Positions 20,701 to 34,500 of a stretch of 60,000 bases of DNA are shown here, one piece after another. The stretch spans positions 28,112,628 through 28,172,627 of the forward strand of contig NC_088305.1 in the NCBI RefSeq assembly GCF_032854445.1, in the 5' to 3' direction. The notes below the pieces were generated by a model. It saw only the letters and a list, made by a program, of their open reading frames with translations. It was not told where the DNA came from and made no database searches. Every line of letters starts with the position of its first letter. Position 1 is the stretch's first letter. This DNA is from Liolophura sinensis (taxonomy: Eukaryota; Mollusca; Polyplacophora; Chitonida; Chitonidae). Both the position numbers and the translations under genes were made by a program.

Positions 20701-23700
20701 TTGATCTATTTCATGTTTTCGAGTGATTTTTTGATTTTTAGATTTATTGATTTATTTATGTTATTTTATTTATTTACTGATAACTACACTGATTTATTTG
20801 TTTAAAGACTTTTTTATTTTCTCATTGCCCATCTGATTGCCACAGTCAAGTGCTGATCAAGGTAAACAAAACAGATTAAACAGACTATGAGTTAAGCATA
20901 GCCAATTTAATTTCTACAAGAAAGGAAATCTTACTAGTTTGTGCGTTGAGCCATTCTTGTTCATCCTCCTCTTCCAGCTGTACAAGGTGAAGGCCGCTCT
21001 CTTCACACGTGGATTTCGCATCACTGTACACGGCCTGACCGGGCCATACATAGTAACACGTGTTTGTGTGCAAACGGTAGTACAGGTTCATGGTACCAGA
21101 GACAGGCGGGCAACCTGGCGACAGGAAAGAAATATTGAAAACCTGAAGAAATAATTTCTTGATTTGTTGATTTAAAGGGGGGATAACTGAGTATGAGACA
21201 TTTGTGGTGCCAAAGTGTGAAAAGCAATGGTAATGGTAAATACTCTGTGTTCCGTTCTTATTTGTAGGTGACATACTAAATGACTGCTTAAGATTTGGAA
21301 GAGGAGGACTGTTTCATTGATTGACTGTTTTATTGATTGACTGTTGCATTAATTGGCTTTTTCATTGACTGACTGTTTTATTCATTGACTGTTTCATTAA
21401 TTGGCTGTTTTATTGATTGACTGTTTTATTGATTGACTGTTTTATTGATTGACTGTTTTATTGATTGATTGTTTCATTCATTGGCTGTTTCATTGATTGA
21501 CTGTTTCATTGGTTGACTGTTTCATTGGTTGACTGTTCCCTTGATTGACTGTTTCATTGATTTGCTTTTTCATTGATTGGCTGTTTCATTGATTGACTTT
21601 TTCATTGATTGTTTCATTAAGTTAATGATTAATGGAATAGTTACATGTCTGGCGATGATGATTCACAAATTCACGGAGCATTAGTTACATCCATCTGATA
21701 CTTCAAGCGAAAGCTGCAAAGTGTTTAGGGTCTATACATATGGCGTTCATGTCTCGTTCAACTTCCGATGCCTTTGTGGCAGTGAGATTAGCCTAATACC
21801 GCAGCACAGTGATTCAAGAGTCTTTTACTTATGCGACCGCTATGAGTTCAAGCCAAGCTCTTGTTGGCTTCCTCCCTGGTCGTACGTGGGAAAGCCTTCC
21901 AGTAACCTGCGGATGGTTGTGTGTTTTCGACCAACATGATACATGTAATACCAGTTAGATAAAAAATACACCGTTGAATTGGTTAAATGTTCCTACTGTA
22001 GCGCGCTTCCGACAAAAGTAAACGGAAATATTGCACGATTTGGCTTCCACAGGAATCTCCACTGTCAGGGGAAACGGGCATGACTGATCATCGACGACTG
22101 AACACATTAGTGCTTGTCCCTGAAGGCACACACAGCCCTATTTACCCGTATTTAATATGCATAAACACAATGTCTACTGTAACAATCTACGGATGGATTG
22201 CAAGATGCCACGTGTAATGCTAAACATAATCAAGGTTGTAGTTATGTGGCGTTATCATGCCCTTTTACACTTACACCCTTCTCCAATATCAAACCCCCAT
22301 CTAACTATCCTCTTTGTGCGGTCGCTGTGAGTTCAAGTCCAGCTCATGCTGGCTTCCTCTCCGGCCGTAAGTGGGAAGGTGTGCCAGCAACCTGCGGATG
22401 GTCGTGGGTTTTCCACGGGCTGTGCCCGGTTTCCACCCACCATAATGCTGGCCGCCGTCGTAAAAGTGAAATATTCTTGAGTACGACGTAAAACACCAAT
22501 CAAAAAAACAAAAAAAAAACTATCCTCTTTCTCCTCTCTGGATATGTGTGGGACAGATTTATGGCTTAGTGAATTCATATATATGACGGTGAAATCATGA
22601 CAGATGTATTCTAAAATATTTAGCAGAAGTTTAACAGCATATATTAGTTCGTTAAGATTTCACAATCATCTAAAATCACAACAGTACATACAAATTTATT
22701 TATAATAAGCCTATGCCGGAACAAAGGTCTATTCATTGTGGGCGTTGATTAGAAACTGTTGACGTCTGGTTGATTTCCGATAAATCTGCTTTGTGGATAG
22801 CGTATACCGCTTTTCTTTACCCATTTACAGGTTAATGCATTTCAAAAAAGTCTCACGTGACTAACTAAGTGACTAACAATAACCCCAGACTTTTCTATTA
22901 TCTCCGCTTGTGAAATCGATTTCATAACAGCGCAAAGTAGAAGTATTCCGAATAGGCATTAACGCCATTGTCTTCTCTGGGCGAACATTACGTAATCTGC
23001 AAGCTGGTTATGAAATTGTTCTATATGTTCAGCCGGATTAGCTATCAGAGGATAGCACTTTGAGATATGTGACCAGTCTGGTGTGGTAATTTCAAATGGT
23101 GATGACAGCATTATCTTAGAATAAATAAATAAAAATAACAAGTAGATAGCACCTCTCAGACAAACGTGTCCCCACGAGGTTTTGCGGCAAATGCCAGCAC
23201 ATGTTAGGCTTCATCAAGGGAACTGAGTGAAATAATATATGCAGGAAGTATGTGTGTAAGATAAAGGTTAGGTAGATGGCATTTGAGCTCCTGTTATTTA
23301 TGAGATTCTTTACTGCAAGATACAAAGGTGAAAGTCTAAATTGTCATACTGTAATCAACCTCACTCAGTTTTTTTTTTCCTAATTCTCCCAAAACCTAGG
23401 TGTTACGGTGAGTGCGGTGAGTACTACTGAAACATTTATATGAATAGAAAGAATAAATGTGGTCTCCGTTGCCTGGTGGTTAGAGTGCTAGCGCAGCATA
23501 ATACCGCAAGAGCGCCTCACCAGTGCGGTCGCTATGAATTCAAGTCCAGTTCATACTGGCTTCCTCTCCGCTCGTACGCGAGACGGTTTGCCAACAACCT
23601 GTGGATGGTTTTGGGTAATAAAGATAAAATAAAAGCATACGTGAGGTAAATTGACAACATGGCGTATTTCACCAATTGCGTTTAGGTACACGCTCCATGC

Positions 23701-24366
23701 TGAAGTCTTGAGTATGTTATTTCATTCTTTTCGCTGTGCGTGTGATCTTTGAACACTTACATGGCTTAGGAATTGTACCCAAGACAACGATGCGTGAGAC
23801 TCCATTCAGACATTTATGTCAAATGGTGGATTTTTTGTCGTTGGACATAACCTGAAACACCCGCTTTTCGGAAGTCAATATAGTGAAAGGCTCAAGGTAT
23901 AAATAGTAAAACCAGAGCAACGACGACAGTGTGAGCATTGGCAAATTGTCACACGTAGCCGCTGGAAAACAGCCTCTGATCAGATTACCTCAGTTAGGGT
24001 TTTGTTCCAGAACGGTTCATGGAAATGTTTAAACTTCAGCAAACCACACATTCCCTCCATTAATTAAACAAACTCCCTCCATGAATTAAGCAAATTTAGG
24101 TTCAAGATATGCAGTGATGTTAATTGTAATTTATTAAACGTCACTGATCTAGAATTATTGCGCGGTGATCAAATTTAACATTCAACATTTATACACTCAT
24201 TTGTCTCATTTATATTCCTCGGCATTCATGAACCTGTAACGAAAATTTAGGTTGTCAGTGGTAAACACACAATATATTGATGATGTAATATCAGAGACTC
24301 ACCTGAAGCCATATTACCAGTGAATACACAAATCACATAAAATACCAACAGAAGTCTTCTCTCCAT
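17708..24366 (-). CDS. Secreted CTLD / Thr-Ser linker / PAN-like lectin gene, copy B (complete)
   Basis: Five exons: 24303-24366 (signal peptide), 20935-21114 and 20478-20672 (CTLD), 18351-18419 (Thr/Ser linker), 17708-17973 (PAN/apple-like). Joined length is 774 nt, giving 257 residues: signal 1-21, CTLD about 22-146, linker 147-169, PAN-like 170-257. The last exon has eight Cys, including C-x3-C-x5-C after SLLD, as in PAN/apple folds. All introns are phase 1, so exons could be shuffled or skipped without changing frame. A minus-strand AATAAA at 17618-17623 lies about 85 nt after the TAG stop. The CTLD has the WLGL core and the outer Cys pair but lacks the inner Cys pair and any WND or EPN motif, so classical calcium-dependent sugar binding is doubtful. 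Expression cannot be judged from sequence. Confidence 0.85.
18110..18340 (+). mobile_element. Degenerate SINE (GGCCTCCGTGG family) next to linker exon B
   Basis: Contains ACCCAGGAGCC, GAGTTCAAG, GGATGGTCGTGGGTG and the tail signature AAAATACCAATCAAATGAATAAATAAAT. It sits 10 bases from linker exon 18351-18419, in the last intron. Matching copies are at 28930-29203, 41215-41475 and, truncated, 42696-42862; the tail alone is at 1-45. Confidence 0.75.
19354..19556. repeat. 35-bp minisatellite, unit B
   Basis: About five to six units of the same GGTACACTCCGGTGCACAAT-type repeat, shorter than in A and C. Confidence 0.85.
21300..21615. repeat. 16-bp minisatellite, unit B
   Basis: About 20 imperfect copies of TGTTTCATTGATTGAC in intron 1 of gene B. 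Present in unit D, absent from A and C at the homologous place. Confidence 0.9.
22304..22315. repeat. Left target-site duplication of the unit-B SINE
   Basis: ACTATCCTCTTT is repeated exactly at 22519-22530. Unit D has a single unfilled site near 47,200. Confidence 0.88.
22316..22518 (+). mobile_element. 5'-truncated SINE inserted in unit B only
   Basis: 203 bases starting within the SINE (GTGCGGTCGCTGTGAGTTC), containing GCTGGCTTCCTCTCCGGCC and CATAATGCTGGCCGCCGTCG, and ending in an A-rich tail. It is flanked by a 12-base duplication. The unit D homologue lacks it, so it inserted after the B/D split. It lies in intron 1 of gene B. Confidence 0.9.
23459..23632 (+). mobile_element. SINE head fragment in intron 1, unit B
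   Basis: Keeps TGGTGGTTAGAGTGCTAGCG and GCGGTCGCTATGAATTCAAG; it degenerates before the AAAT tail. Shared with A, C and D. Confidence 0.7.
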
Positions 24367-26305
24367 CTTGAAGCATCAAACATCTATCCGGCAAACATAT
24401 ATTTCTCTTTTTGAAGGACAATCCAGACACTTATTATGACCTTGAATGTCAATATTATTTCTGACCGAAATAGTTGTGTTGCAATGCTTTGGAATCCGAT
24501 TCACAAGGCTTTGACTAAATTATTCGCGGAAACACAGATGGTCAGTGTTTTTGTTAGTAAGAATAAGCCGTCCTCTAGAAGAATTCTGTTCATTTGCCAA
24601 ACATGACAATTCCTGTTACGTTGTCCATTTGCAATGAACTCGAATCAAAGGCTTGCGCCAAACTGATGGCCCACTTCTGGCAACATACTCCAAACACAAA
24701 CATACAAGTTAAAATTCCAAACAGTTGATGTGAGAAGTTTCGTACCACGGCTCCGGTTCACTCAGTCGGGCCATCTTGAATGGTGAAATCACAGAATCCA
24801 AACCGTTCTACATTTCCTGTATTGATGTTGTCGAGTATTTTCCTTCTTGTGTCAATAATATACTCCGTCTGCTTCCAAAGTTACTTGTTGTAGCGTTGCT
24901 TGAAGGCTGTGGCTGGTAAAATCGTAGCCAACTGCTTAAACATTTCCCAAGTGATTGTAAGCCTTCTTTGATACTAGATCTCGAGACTGCAGTTTCAACG
25001 AAAAGACTCTGTTACCGAATGCCCATACTGGTGTCGTTGTTTGCGATTTAAAAACATTCTCTGCGACTTGGTTTCCGCTGGAATTCATGCCGTAACTTGG
25101 CTGTGGCGACGTCACGTTCTCCTGGAGTGACAAACCCTCGCTTTTCCACAAAGAACAAATAGAGCCATCCTCAGGTTTTCGACGAGTAACCGCCTGTGGT
25201 TTGTTTAGGTCTCGTTGCTTTCCGTTCCTGACAGCCCACTTTTAAGCGTTTCGACGACTAAATTGTTACTGTGCTTCCTTTCTAACGGGTGCTGATGCTT
25301 CCATTCATTTCTTGATATCTGTAATCCCAATCATTCGCCTCAATCATATCCAGTTAATGCCACCCACACCCCACCCCATTGTTTACCTACAAGTCTGAGC
25401 CAGTATCCAACGACACGGGATTTGTCTACGCACTCACTGATACGGCCTTAATTGACCCACATCAATTCAGCGCAATACTAAAAACTGTCCATATGTTTCC
25501 TATACCCTTCATGATCACACGTTTATGTCTGGTATGTCTTTCTACCTACTGATGCTGTTTTGCGCAGTGAATTTTAAAAGACCATTTAATGTTAAAATAA
25601 GATTTATTATGACGGAGACCAATAACATTCATACCTTCAAATATCCTTACATTTTTGGAAGGTGGCTTTTCGGGTCTGGGGTTTTAGCTTTTATAAAAAA
25701 AAACACAACTAACTAACACATTTGAAATATATGGTGGGATCTCTGCACCATACTGGCTGCAGTAAGACATTTGAATCGTAAGATTATCTTTATGTGCTCA
25801 GAACAATATAGACACAGATCCATTTTTGTTTTTTGTTTTTTTGGTTTGTTTTTTTTTTTTGCCTTAAGTGGAAGATTTCATCAACAGAGCAGCTGATTTA
25901 TTTACGCGAGTCTAAATTTTTGTCACTTTAGATTGTTTCCGGGTTCTGTTCTACAATTGCCTTACTGATGAGTGTTATTCACCTGTAAACAGTTGACTCA
26001 AGCGTTACCGATATACAAATCAAAGAGCTTAAACAACTACAAGAATCTACCTCCATACTGCCAACTCCAGTTGTTGAAGAAAACATTTCCATGATTAAAA
26101 GGAATATGGACAAAAAACAACATCTTCATAGCCTGCAAATAGACTTTTCCCCCCTGGATTTGGATTTCTTACCTGGAATATATAGTCAACGATTTCTACC
26201 ATCATTAAAAGAAAATCAAACAACTGCCATTCTCTTGCATTCAAACAGTTTTGTTTTATATGTATGTTTCATTATGTAAGGATTAACATCTAGAATTGTG
26301 TCAGA

Positions 26306-26357
26306 ATGGGATTATGGACGTCGTGTCTATGCGTTGTGATGGCATTGGTATCCCTCG
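26306..26357 (+). CDS. Plus-strand signal-peptide exon, unit B (intact)
   Basis: The ATG opens MGLWTSCLCVVMALVSL, then a split codon and the donor GTAAAA (phase 1). It is divergent to lectin gene B with a 1.94-kb gap. A TATA-like TTTATATGTAT lies about 45 bases upstream. No following exon could be identified in the 2 kb before gene C's last exon, so it may be an orphan, or the gene may continue antisense through gene C. Confidence 0.45.
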
Positions 26358-26879
26358 GTAAAAATCTATACAACAGACGCTAATTCATTGTTAATCATGA
26401 AAAGCTCGACTTGGAATCATTACGCATGTTTAATTGATCCAAACATTAATGTATGGGCAACGGATATTAGAACGCTAATGAAATAAATTGCTGTATAACC
26501 TGGAACTAACAAAAATGGCTTAATATCGATTCCAGGTCTGATTTGAGTAAACACTTAAAGCGATAACACTTAAACTTCTTGGAGTGGAATTGGATTATGT
26601 ACGGTTTCAGGGCTTTTCACACGACGTCTATATGGATCCACGTCGTTTTCTCACCTGACACAAGCTTAATGCGGAAGCAGTCATCGATTGAGATGGTGTT
26701 AATTTGAACTTTTATCCCATAAGCTGTAGGACCAGGGCTCAACACCGACTCGGGTCACACCTATGACATTAAAACTGGGAACCTTGGCATCACTTCACTT
26801 GCTCTCAGCCTTAGAAGAACAAACATAGTAGTGGTCGACCAGGTGTCAGTATCATGTGACTGAGTATAGGCTGTCGTGT

Positions 26880-27400
26880 CTGGTGTTTTCGGTATGACGT
26901 GCCAGCTTTGGGTGCGGCCCGCTACATTGAGTTCGGCATGACGTGCCAGTGGTATAGCGACAAGAATATGTCGGCTTTGGGTGCGGGACATAAATATGTC
27001 GACTTTGGGTGCGGCCCGCTACATTGAGTTCGGTATGTCGTGCCGGTGGTACAGCGCCATGAGTATGTCCGCTTTGTGTGCAGCCCGCTACTTTGAGTCC
27101 GGCATGACATGCCCGTGGTACAGCGACATGAACATGTCGGATTTGGGTGTGGAGGGATAAATTCGACATGACGTGCTAATGGTCCAACGGCATAAAGATG
27201 TCGGCATTGAGAGCAGTCCGCTACATTGAGTTCGGCATGTCGTGTCGGTGGTACAGCGCCATGAGAATGTCCGCTTTGTGTGCGGCCCGCTATTTTGAGT
27301 TCAGCATGACATGCCAGTGGTACACCGGCATGAACATGTCGACTTTAGGTGCGATCTGCTACAATGTGTTCGGTATGACGTTTTAGTGAGACAATACTAG
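26880..27400 (+). repeat. 69-bp minisatellite, unit B
   Basis: About seven imperfect or partly deleted units with GAGTTCGGCATGACGTGCC and ATGTCGGCTTTGGGTGC. An inverted copy at 27460-27496 pairs with 27356-27392 to form a potential hairpin. Confidence 0.85.
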
Positions 27401-27881
27401 GGATATGTCCGAACTGGGTGCCGCCTGCTACATCGGATTCTCAACACATTCATAGTTCTGTCTCACTTGAGCATCATGCCGAATCCGATGTAGCAGATCG
27501 GACCGAATGCCAACATATTTAATAAATAATAATTAAGTGAAATATTATATAATGCAGTGTTATCCAACAATCAAATAAGTCAGTAAGTAAACGAAATCGA
27601 CACACATCACTGAACCACTGACCTTCGCTCTTTAAACGTGGAAACAAACCTAGATTAGATCAACAGCGAGCAGACTGAGAGTAAGTGTTATATCAGATCT
27701 AATTAGCGACCGATCAGTATTGGGGGCGGCGATTAGTAAAGGTATTATATATATGTATGTAGGAAATGTGGCTTTAAGTCATACTTTACAATTTTTCAGT
27801 CACATGAAAATGAGGAGCCGTTGGATTTGCGTAAATATACTGTGTCTTCTTGTGACAGAGCGATACCATGCTGCTGTCAAA

Positions 27882-28105
27882 GTGCTGCCGCCACTGGAGT
27901 ATTATGCCGACCACACCACACATGACAACCCACCCAGTTACTTTATACTGACACTGGGCCAACCAGCCCTGTTTCCATGCTCTAACCTCTCGGTGCTGAA
28001 CGCCTAGCAAGGCAGCAACGAGTACCAAGTCTTTGGTATGAGCTGAAACATGTATGATTTCACGGGTCCTGACCATCAGGCGGATACTTTAGCCTTTTAA
28101 CCACG
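27882..28105 (-). mobile_element. tRNA-derived SINE (AAGTCTTTGG core type), unit B
   Basis: Plus-strand reading shows GTGCTGAACGCCTAGCAAGG, AGTCTTTGGTATGAG and a degenerate tRNA-like head ending near GCGGATACTTTAGCC. A homologue is in unit D (51825-52072). It shares its core with the SINE in the gypsy remnant. Confidence 0.6.
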
Positions 28106-28562
28106 GAAGCGGTTATTTTAGTTGAAGATGTATATTCTATCATGATCGCAGACACATACTAGTTCATTGCAAGAAAATGTCACAAGAAAATGTTATACTC
28201 AGGGTTAGAACTATTGAACACCAGAACATAGCGACTATAATGACATTGGAGTGGCATTTTATCCCTAATCTACCTTTTTGCGAATCAGGCGATCTCCATC
28301 CACTACGCCACTACAGATTGGTATCTTTGTCCATATTTGTGGCGGGGGTTTTCGTTCGCGTGTTACCATTTACTTGTACATGTAGTTACATATTAAAATG
28401 TCATAAATGCTGCCTCGGAATCACAGGAATTTGGTTTATTGCGCAGAATACAGTGTATATACAATAATGCAAAATGAGAAGACGGAAGATAATTAAACAA
28501 TAACTTAATTTAAATATTACGTAAATCTCTTTAAAGATAAACATTAATGCTTGGTTTTCTAA

Positions 28563-31500
28563 TCATTTCGTGCTCTTCGAGACACCAACAACTCGATAGC
28601 ACTCAGAGTCTGTGGGACATGTTTTGTACACCACAGAAGGGCTCAATAGAGCGCACAGTCCTCGGTGTAACTCGACACGAACTCCTCTACAGCTATTGTC
28701 ATTTATACATTTGACTACACAGTCCAATATGCTCCTCACAGGCGAAGTGGTCCGTAGAGTATCAAGATACTCTTCTGTGTATCTGTGTAAATAAAACTTT
28801 TGAAAACCGGGACACAATGATCCACCTACAAAAACAAACAAAAAGGTATTGAGACGTAAAACTAATAAGAGATCATAGTATACTGACTCCAGATCGACCA
28901 GTACGCTACTAGACCCAGACACCCGAGGCGCCCCTGTAGCCTTGTGATTTCGCGTTCCAGGACATCACAGTGAATCAGCAGCCTCTCACCAATACACTCG
29001 CTGTGAGTTCAAGTTTAGTTCTCACCGGATTCCTTTACGGGTGTGCGTGGGAAGTTCCGGCACCAAACTGCGGATGGTCGTGGGTGTCCTCCGGGCTCTG
29101 TCCGGTTTCATCCCACCATAATATTGGTCGCTGATGATTATGTGAAATATTCTTGAATACGGCTTAAAATACCAATCAAATGAATAAATAAATAAATACA
29201 AAGACCTACTTACTCGTGTCTGGTGAAGCAGAGAGGGATGTCGTCGATATTGCCGTCGCCGTTGTTGATGTTGTTGTTGTTGCTACCAATACAGAAGAAA
29301 ATATAGTTTGTTTCACTAAAAATACTGACCATCTCTTACTTGGTTTATCTGAGTGAAAGAAAAATAACTTACTCCTATTTGCACAGGAAAATTATATTTA
29401 AACATGCTAGTTGTAATACCTGAAACTATTCTATGCGACATTGTCAAGAACCTTCCTTTCTTCATGAGAGTGCACAACATGTGTTAGTTCTGAGTTCAGA
29501 CGACCAACAAAGTTATTAACCGCCTACTGATAAAGTCCAGTACATTTTTGGGTTTCAATCCAACAGATCCACAATTTTATCTTTACGGACGACGCCGAGT
29601 GCGGCCAACACGAAAAGGGTGAGTAGCGAAATTTGGCTTCCTGTCGTTCCGCAATGTACATATGTGTAAATTTGGTCTTCATTATTCACGAAATCTAGTT
29701 GATTTGGAATCACGAAAACTGTATGATTAAATTAAACGTGATTTGTGGCGTACAGTTGGGATAGTTTGAGGACAGCACGCTCTAAAAGACGGAATTTCAT
29801 GTTTGTAAAAGGAAGTATTTGTGAAAGCTAAGCTGGACAAAATAAAACAGATCTCAGAGCTAAACAAGTATTATTGTCTTCTATTTTCTATTTTAAAAAT
29901 ACGTTTTAGGCGATGTAAGACAAACTGCACTGTTATTCGTACACGTGACTTACAATATTGACCTATTTAATGGTATTTACCGGTTACCTTGTAGTCAATG
30001 TAATTTCACATACACATTATCGGTTTGTTTCATATGTTTAACAATCCAGAGTAAGCCATCTTCACAATGTGAACATTTATTTTGTGGCTTTTCTACTCTG
30101 TAGGCGATATCCTGACATGACTGAAGAAAGAAGCTAATTCGACTCAGCCACAGTTTAAACAAGGTCATGAAATAAAATCTCTGAGAACATTTTGTCACGT
30201 GTTGTTCCAAATCAATTATGTGTTGGATGTTAGAGTCTGGATCTGGTGCATAATTTAAGCTGACACTCTGGTACACTCCGGTGCACAATTAAGGCTGACA
30301 CTCCGGTACACTCTGGTACACTCCGGTGCACAATTAAGGCAGACATTCTGATGCACTCTGGTACACTCCGGCACACTATGGTGCACAATTTTGAATGGCA
30401 CCCTGGTACACTCCGGTACACTCCGGTCCACAATTTAGGTTGACACTTCGGTACACCCCGGTATACAATTAAGGCTGACATCTCAGTACACTTCGGTGCA
30501 CAATTAAGGCTGGCTCCCCATGTACTCCGGTACACTCCGGTCCACTCTGGTGCACGTTTAAGACTTACACTCTAGTACACTTCGGTACACTCCGGTGCAC
30601 AATTAAGACTTACACTTCAGTACACCCCGGAGCACAGTCAAGACTTACACTCTGGTACACTCCGGTGCATAATTAAGACTTATACTCTGATTAGAAACAA
30701 CAGATCCTTTGCTCTCGCACCACATTGGTCATCGAAGATGCGTAGGATGCATATGGCCTGAACTTGAATTACCCGCCTAAGACGCCATATCCACCCGGAA
30801 GAAGTCTAAGCTTGACCTCTTGTATATCGAAGACGAGAGAAAACCTTCAACCGCCATGAAGTAATTGACAAGCTCTTCTACATATAAGGCATATATTTTC
30901 ACCTGTACATCGAGCTGAATGCATGTACCTTGTGTTGAAAGCCTGGTGATCTTCCTTCATATCACACCAAATAATAAGTCGAGTTTATTTACCTTTAAAC
31001 TTTTTTAGTCAAGGAAAAGGGATTCCTACTGTATTATGTGAGTTACAAAAATTGTTAGACAAGTTTTATTGACAATAATTTACCAATCCCTCCTCTGGCT
31101 GTGTTTTGGTAGGTTCACAAACGTTCAGGTTCTGAGTTTTTCCATAGTTTGTCGACTAGAAACAACATTTTGTTTAACTTGTTTCTGTAATAGTAAGTGT
31201 CACCAAAAAAAGTTGCCTACTATTTTGATACATGGTACAGTAGAGCTTTTTTACCTTCAGCGACAAGAGTTCAACTCGAAACTCCTACATTCCCCTTAAG
31301 GTTGTAGTCAGAAGATATAATGTCAAAATCTGAAGTTGACCTACACAACCTACACAATTGTTTTCAGGCTTGGATTCCGCTCTCCATTTTCGAACATGTT
31401 TATTTTTTTAATCCTATAATAGAATAATTTTGATCCTCAGAAAGACATCATCTTACATTCTTCAAAAATAATTCCAACATTTTCTATGTAGACACATAAT

Positions 31501-34500
31501 TCATACACTAATTGCAGAAAAACTTACTTGTTTCACGTTCACAGATGACGGCATAAGAAGAGGAAGGCGAAGTTGATGCCCATTTTGCGGAAGTTTGTTT
31601 GTATGCCCGTCTCCCTGAAACGGTATCCGCCCATCGGGTGTCGCTGCTCGACACTATCTGCCCGGAATTCACCCATCTCCAAACACCTGATGATTTTGAC
31701 AATCCTAGCCAGTGTTGAATACCTGTAGAAGTGTAATATTTAATTATTTATTGATCTATTTGATGTTTTTGATTGATTTTTGGATTTTTAGATTTATTGA
31801 TTTATTTATGTTATTTTATTTATTTACTGATAACCACACTGATTTATTTGTTTATAGACTTTTTTCATTTTCTGATTGCCCATCTAATTGCCACAGTCAA
31901 GTGTTGAACAAGGTAAACAAAACAGATTAAACACACTATGAGTTAAGCATAGTCAATTTAATCTCCACAACGAAGGAAATCTTACTGGTTTGTGCGTTGA
32001 GCCATTCTTGTTCATCCTCCTCTTCCAGCTGTACAAGGTAAAGGCCGTTATCCTTACACGTCGATTTCGCGTCTGTGTACACGGCATGGCCGGGCCATAC
32101 ATAGTAACACGAGTCTGTGTCCAAACGGTAGTACGTGTTCATGGTACCAGGGACAGGCGGGCAACCTGGCGACAGGAAACAAATATTAAAAACCTGAACA
32201 AATAATTTCTTGACTTGTTGATTTCAAGGGGGATTAACATGGTAGGACATATTTGCCGTGCCAAAGTGTGAAGGGCAATGGTAAATATTCTGCATTCCGT
32301 TTTTGTTGGTTCGTGACATGCTAAATAACTGCTTAACCTCTTCTCTGTCCTTATGGTGATAGAGCGCCAGGGTAAAAGTCGAGAGGCCAGGGATCAAACC
32401 TGGATCGGGTCATATCAAAGCGGTACTTGGTATCTCCTTGGTTCTCAGCATTGAAAGGTTAGGGCGAAAAGGTGGATTAGCCCACTTCCAGTATAATGTG
32501 TCTGGGTGAGGAGTCTTCGGCATGGTGCTTCAATGGTAGCAAAACGGTGCAGAGTGTTTAGGGTTTTGGCAGGGTTTTTAGGGTTTATACATTTGACGTT
32601 TTCGTCTGGTACAGCTTTGCGATGCCTCTATGGCAGTGAGGTTAGCCTGATACAACAGCACAGAGATTCAGGAGCCTTTCACCAAGGTAACCGGTATGAG
32701 CGCCAAGCTCTTGTTGGCTTCTTCCCTGGTTGTACGTGGGAAAGCCTTCCAGTAACCTGCGGATGGTGGTGTGTTTTCGATCAGCTTGATGCATGTAATA
32801 ACGATCAGATAAAAAATAAACGGTCCCCTAAATGTTCCTGCTGCACCACAAACGCCACAAACAAAAGCAAACGGAAGTAATGCACAATTTGGCTTCCACA
32901 GAAATCTTCGCAGTCAGAGGAAACGGACACGACTGATCATGCCAACACATCAGTGCATGTCCCTGAAAGCACACGCAGCACTATTTACCCTATTTAATAT
33001 GCATAAACACAATGTTTACTGTAACGGTCTACGTATGGATTGCAAGACGCCACGTGTATTGGTAAACATAATCAAGATTGTAGTTATGTGGCGTTATCAT
33101 GCCCTTTTACACTTAAACCCTTCTCCCTTATCAAACCACCATCCAACTTCCCTCTCTCCACTCCGGATATGTGTGGGACAGATTTATGGTTTAGTGAATT
33201 CATATATATGACGGTGAAATCATGACAGACGTATGCTACAATATGTAACCAGAACTTTGACACCATCTTTCAGTTCGGTAAGTTTTCATAATCATGTAAA
33301 ACATCACCAGAACGTTCAAAATTTACTTATAATAAGCCTATGCTGGAGCAAAAGTCTATTTATTGTGGGCGTTGATTAGAAACTGGTGATGGCTGAATGA
33401 TTTCCGATAAATCTGCTCTGTGGATAGAATACTAGTATACCGATTTTACAGGTTAATGGATTTTAAAAGAGTCCCACATGACTAACTACGTGACTTACGT
33501 AACCCCAGACTTTTCTATTATCTTCGCTTGTTAAATCTATTTTATAACAGCGCAAAGTAAATGTACACAGAATAGGCATTAACGCCATTGTCTTCTCTGA
33601 GCGAACATTACGCAAGCTGGTTATGAAATCGTTCTGTATGTTTAGCCGGATTAGCTATCAGAGGATAACACCTTGAGATATGTGGCCAGTCTGGTATGGT
33701 AATTTCAGGTGGTGATGACAGTATTATCTTAGAACAAATAAATAATAATAACAAGTAGATAGCACCTCTCAGACAAATGTATTCCCATGAGGTTTTGCAG
33801 GAAACTGGGTGGAAAAATATATACAGGACGTATGTATGTAAGATAACGTTAAGGTAGATGGCCTTTGGACTCCTGCTATCTTTAAAAGGGTTTCTTTTCT
33901 CCAAGATACACAGGTGAAAATGTAAAAATCCTTTCCGTTTTAATTTAATCAACCTCACTTTTTTCCCTTTTTCTACCAAAGGCTTGGTGCTATAGTGACG
34001 GAGGGTGGGGGGGGAGGGGTGATACTTCACTACTGTCTAAGCATTTACATGAATACTTAGAATCAATATGGCCTCCACGGCATGGTGGATAGAGTGATAG
34101 ATCAGCCTACTACCTCCAGAGATCATCATCAGTGCGGTTCCTGTGAGTTCAAGTCCAGTTCATACTGGCTTCATCTCCGCTCGTACGTGCGAGGGTTTTA
34201 CAGCCACCTGCGGATGGTTTTGGGTAAAAAAGATAACATAAAAGCATACCTGAGGTAAAACTCACACATGATCACTGAACTCTTACATGGCTTAGATTTA
34301 TTTATTTATTTATTTGATTGGAGTTTTACGCAGCACTCAAGAATATTTTACTTATACGACGGCGGCCAGCATGATGGTGGGTGGAAACTGGGCAGAGCCC
34401 AGGGTAAACCCACGACCATCCACAGGTTGCTGACATCACATTTTTAACATTCAACATTTATACACTCATTTGTCTCAGCCCTATACCTCGGCATTCATGA

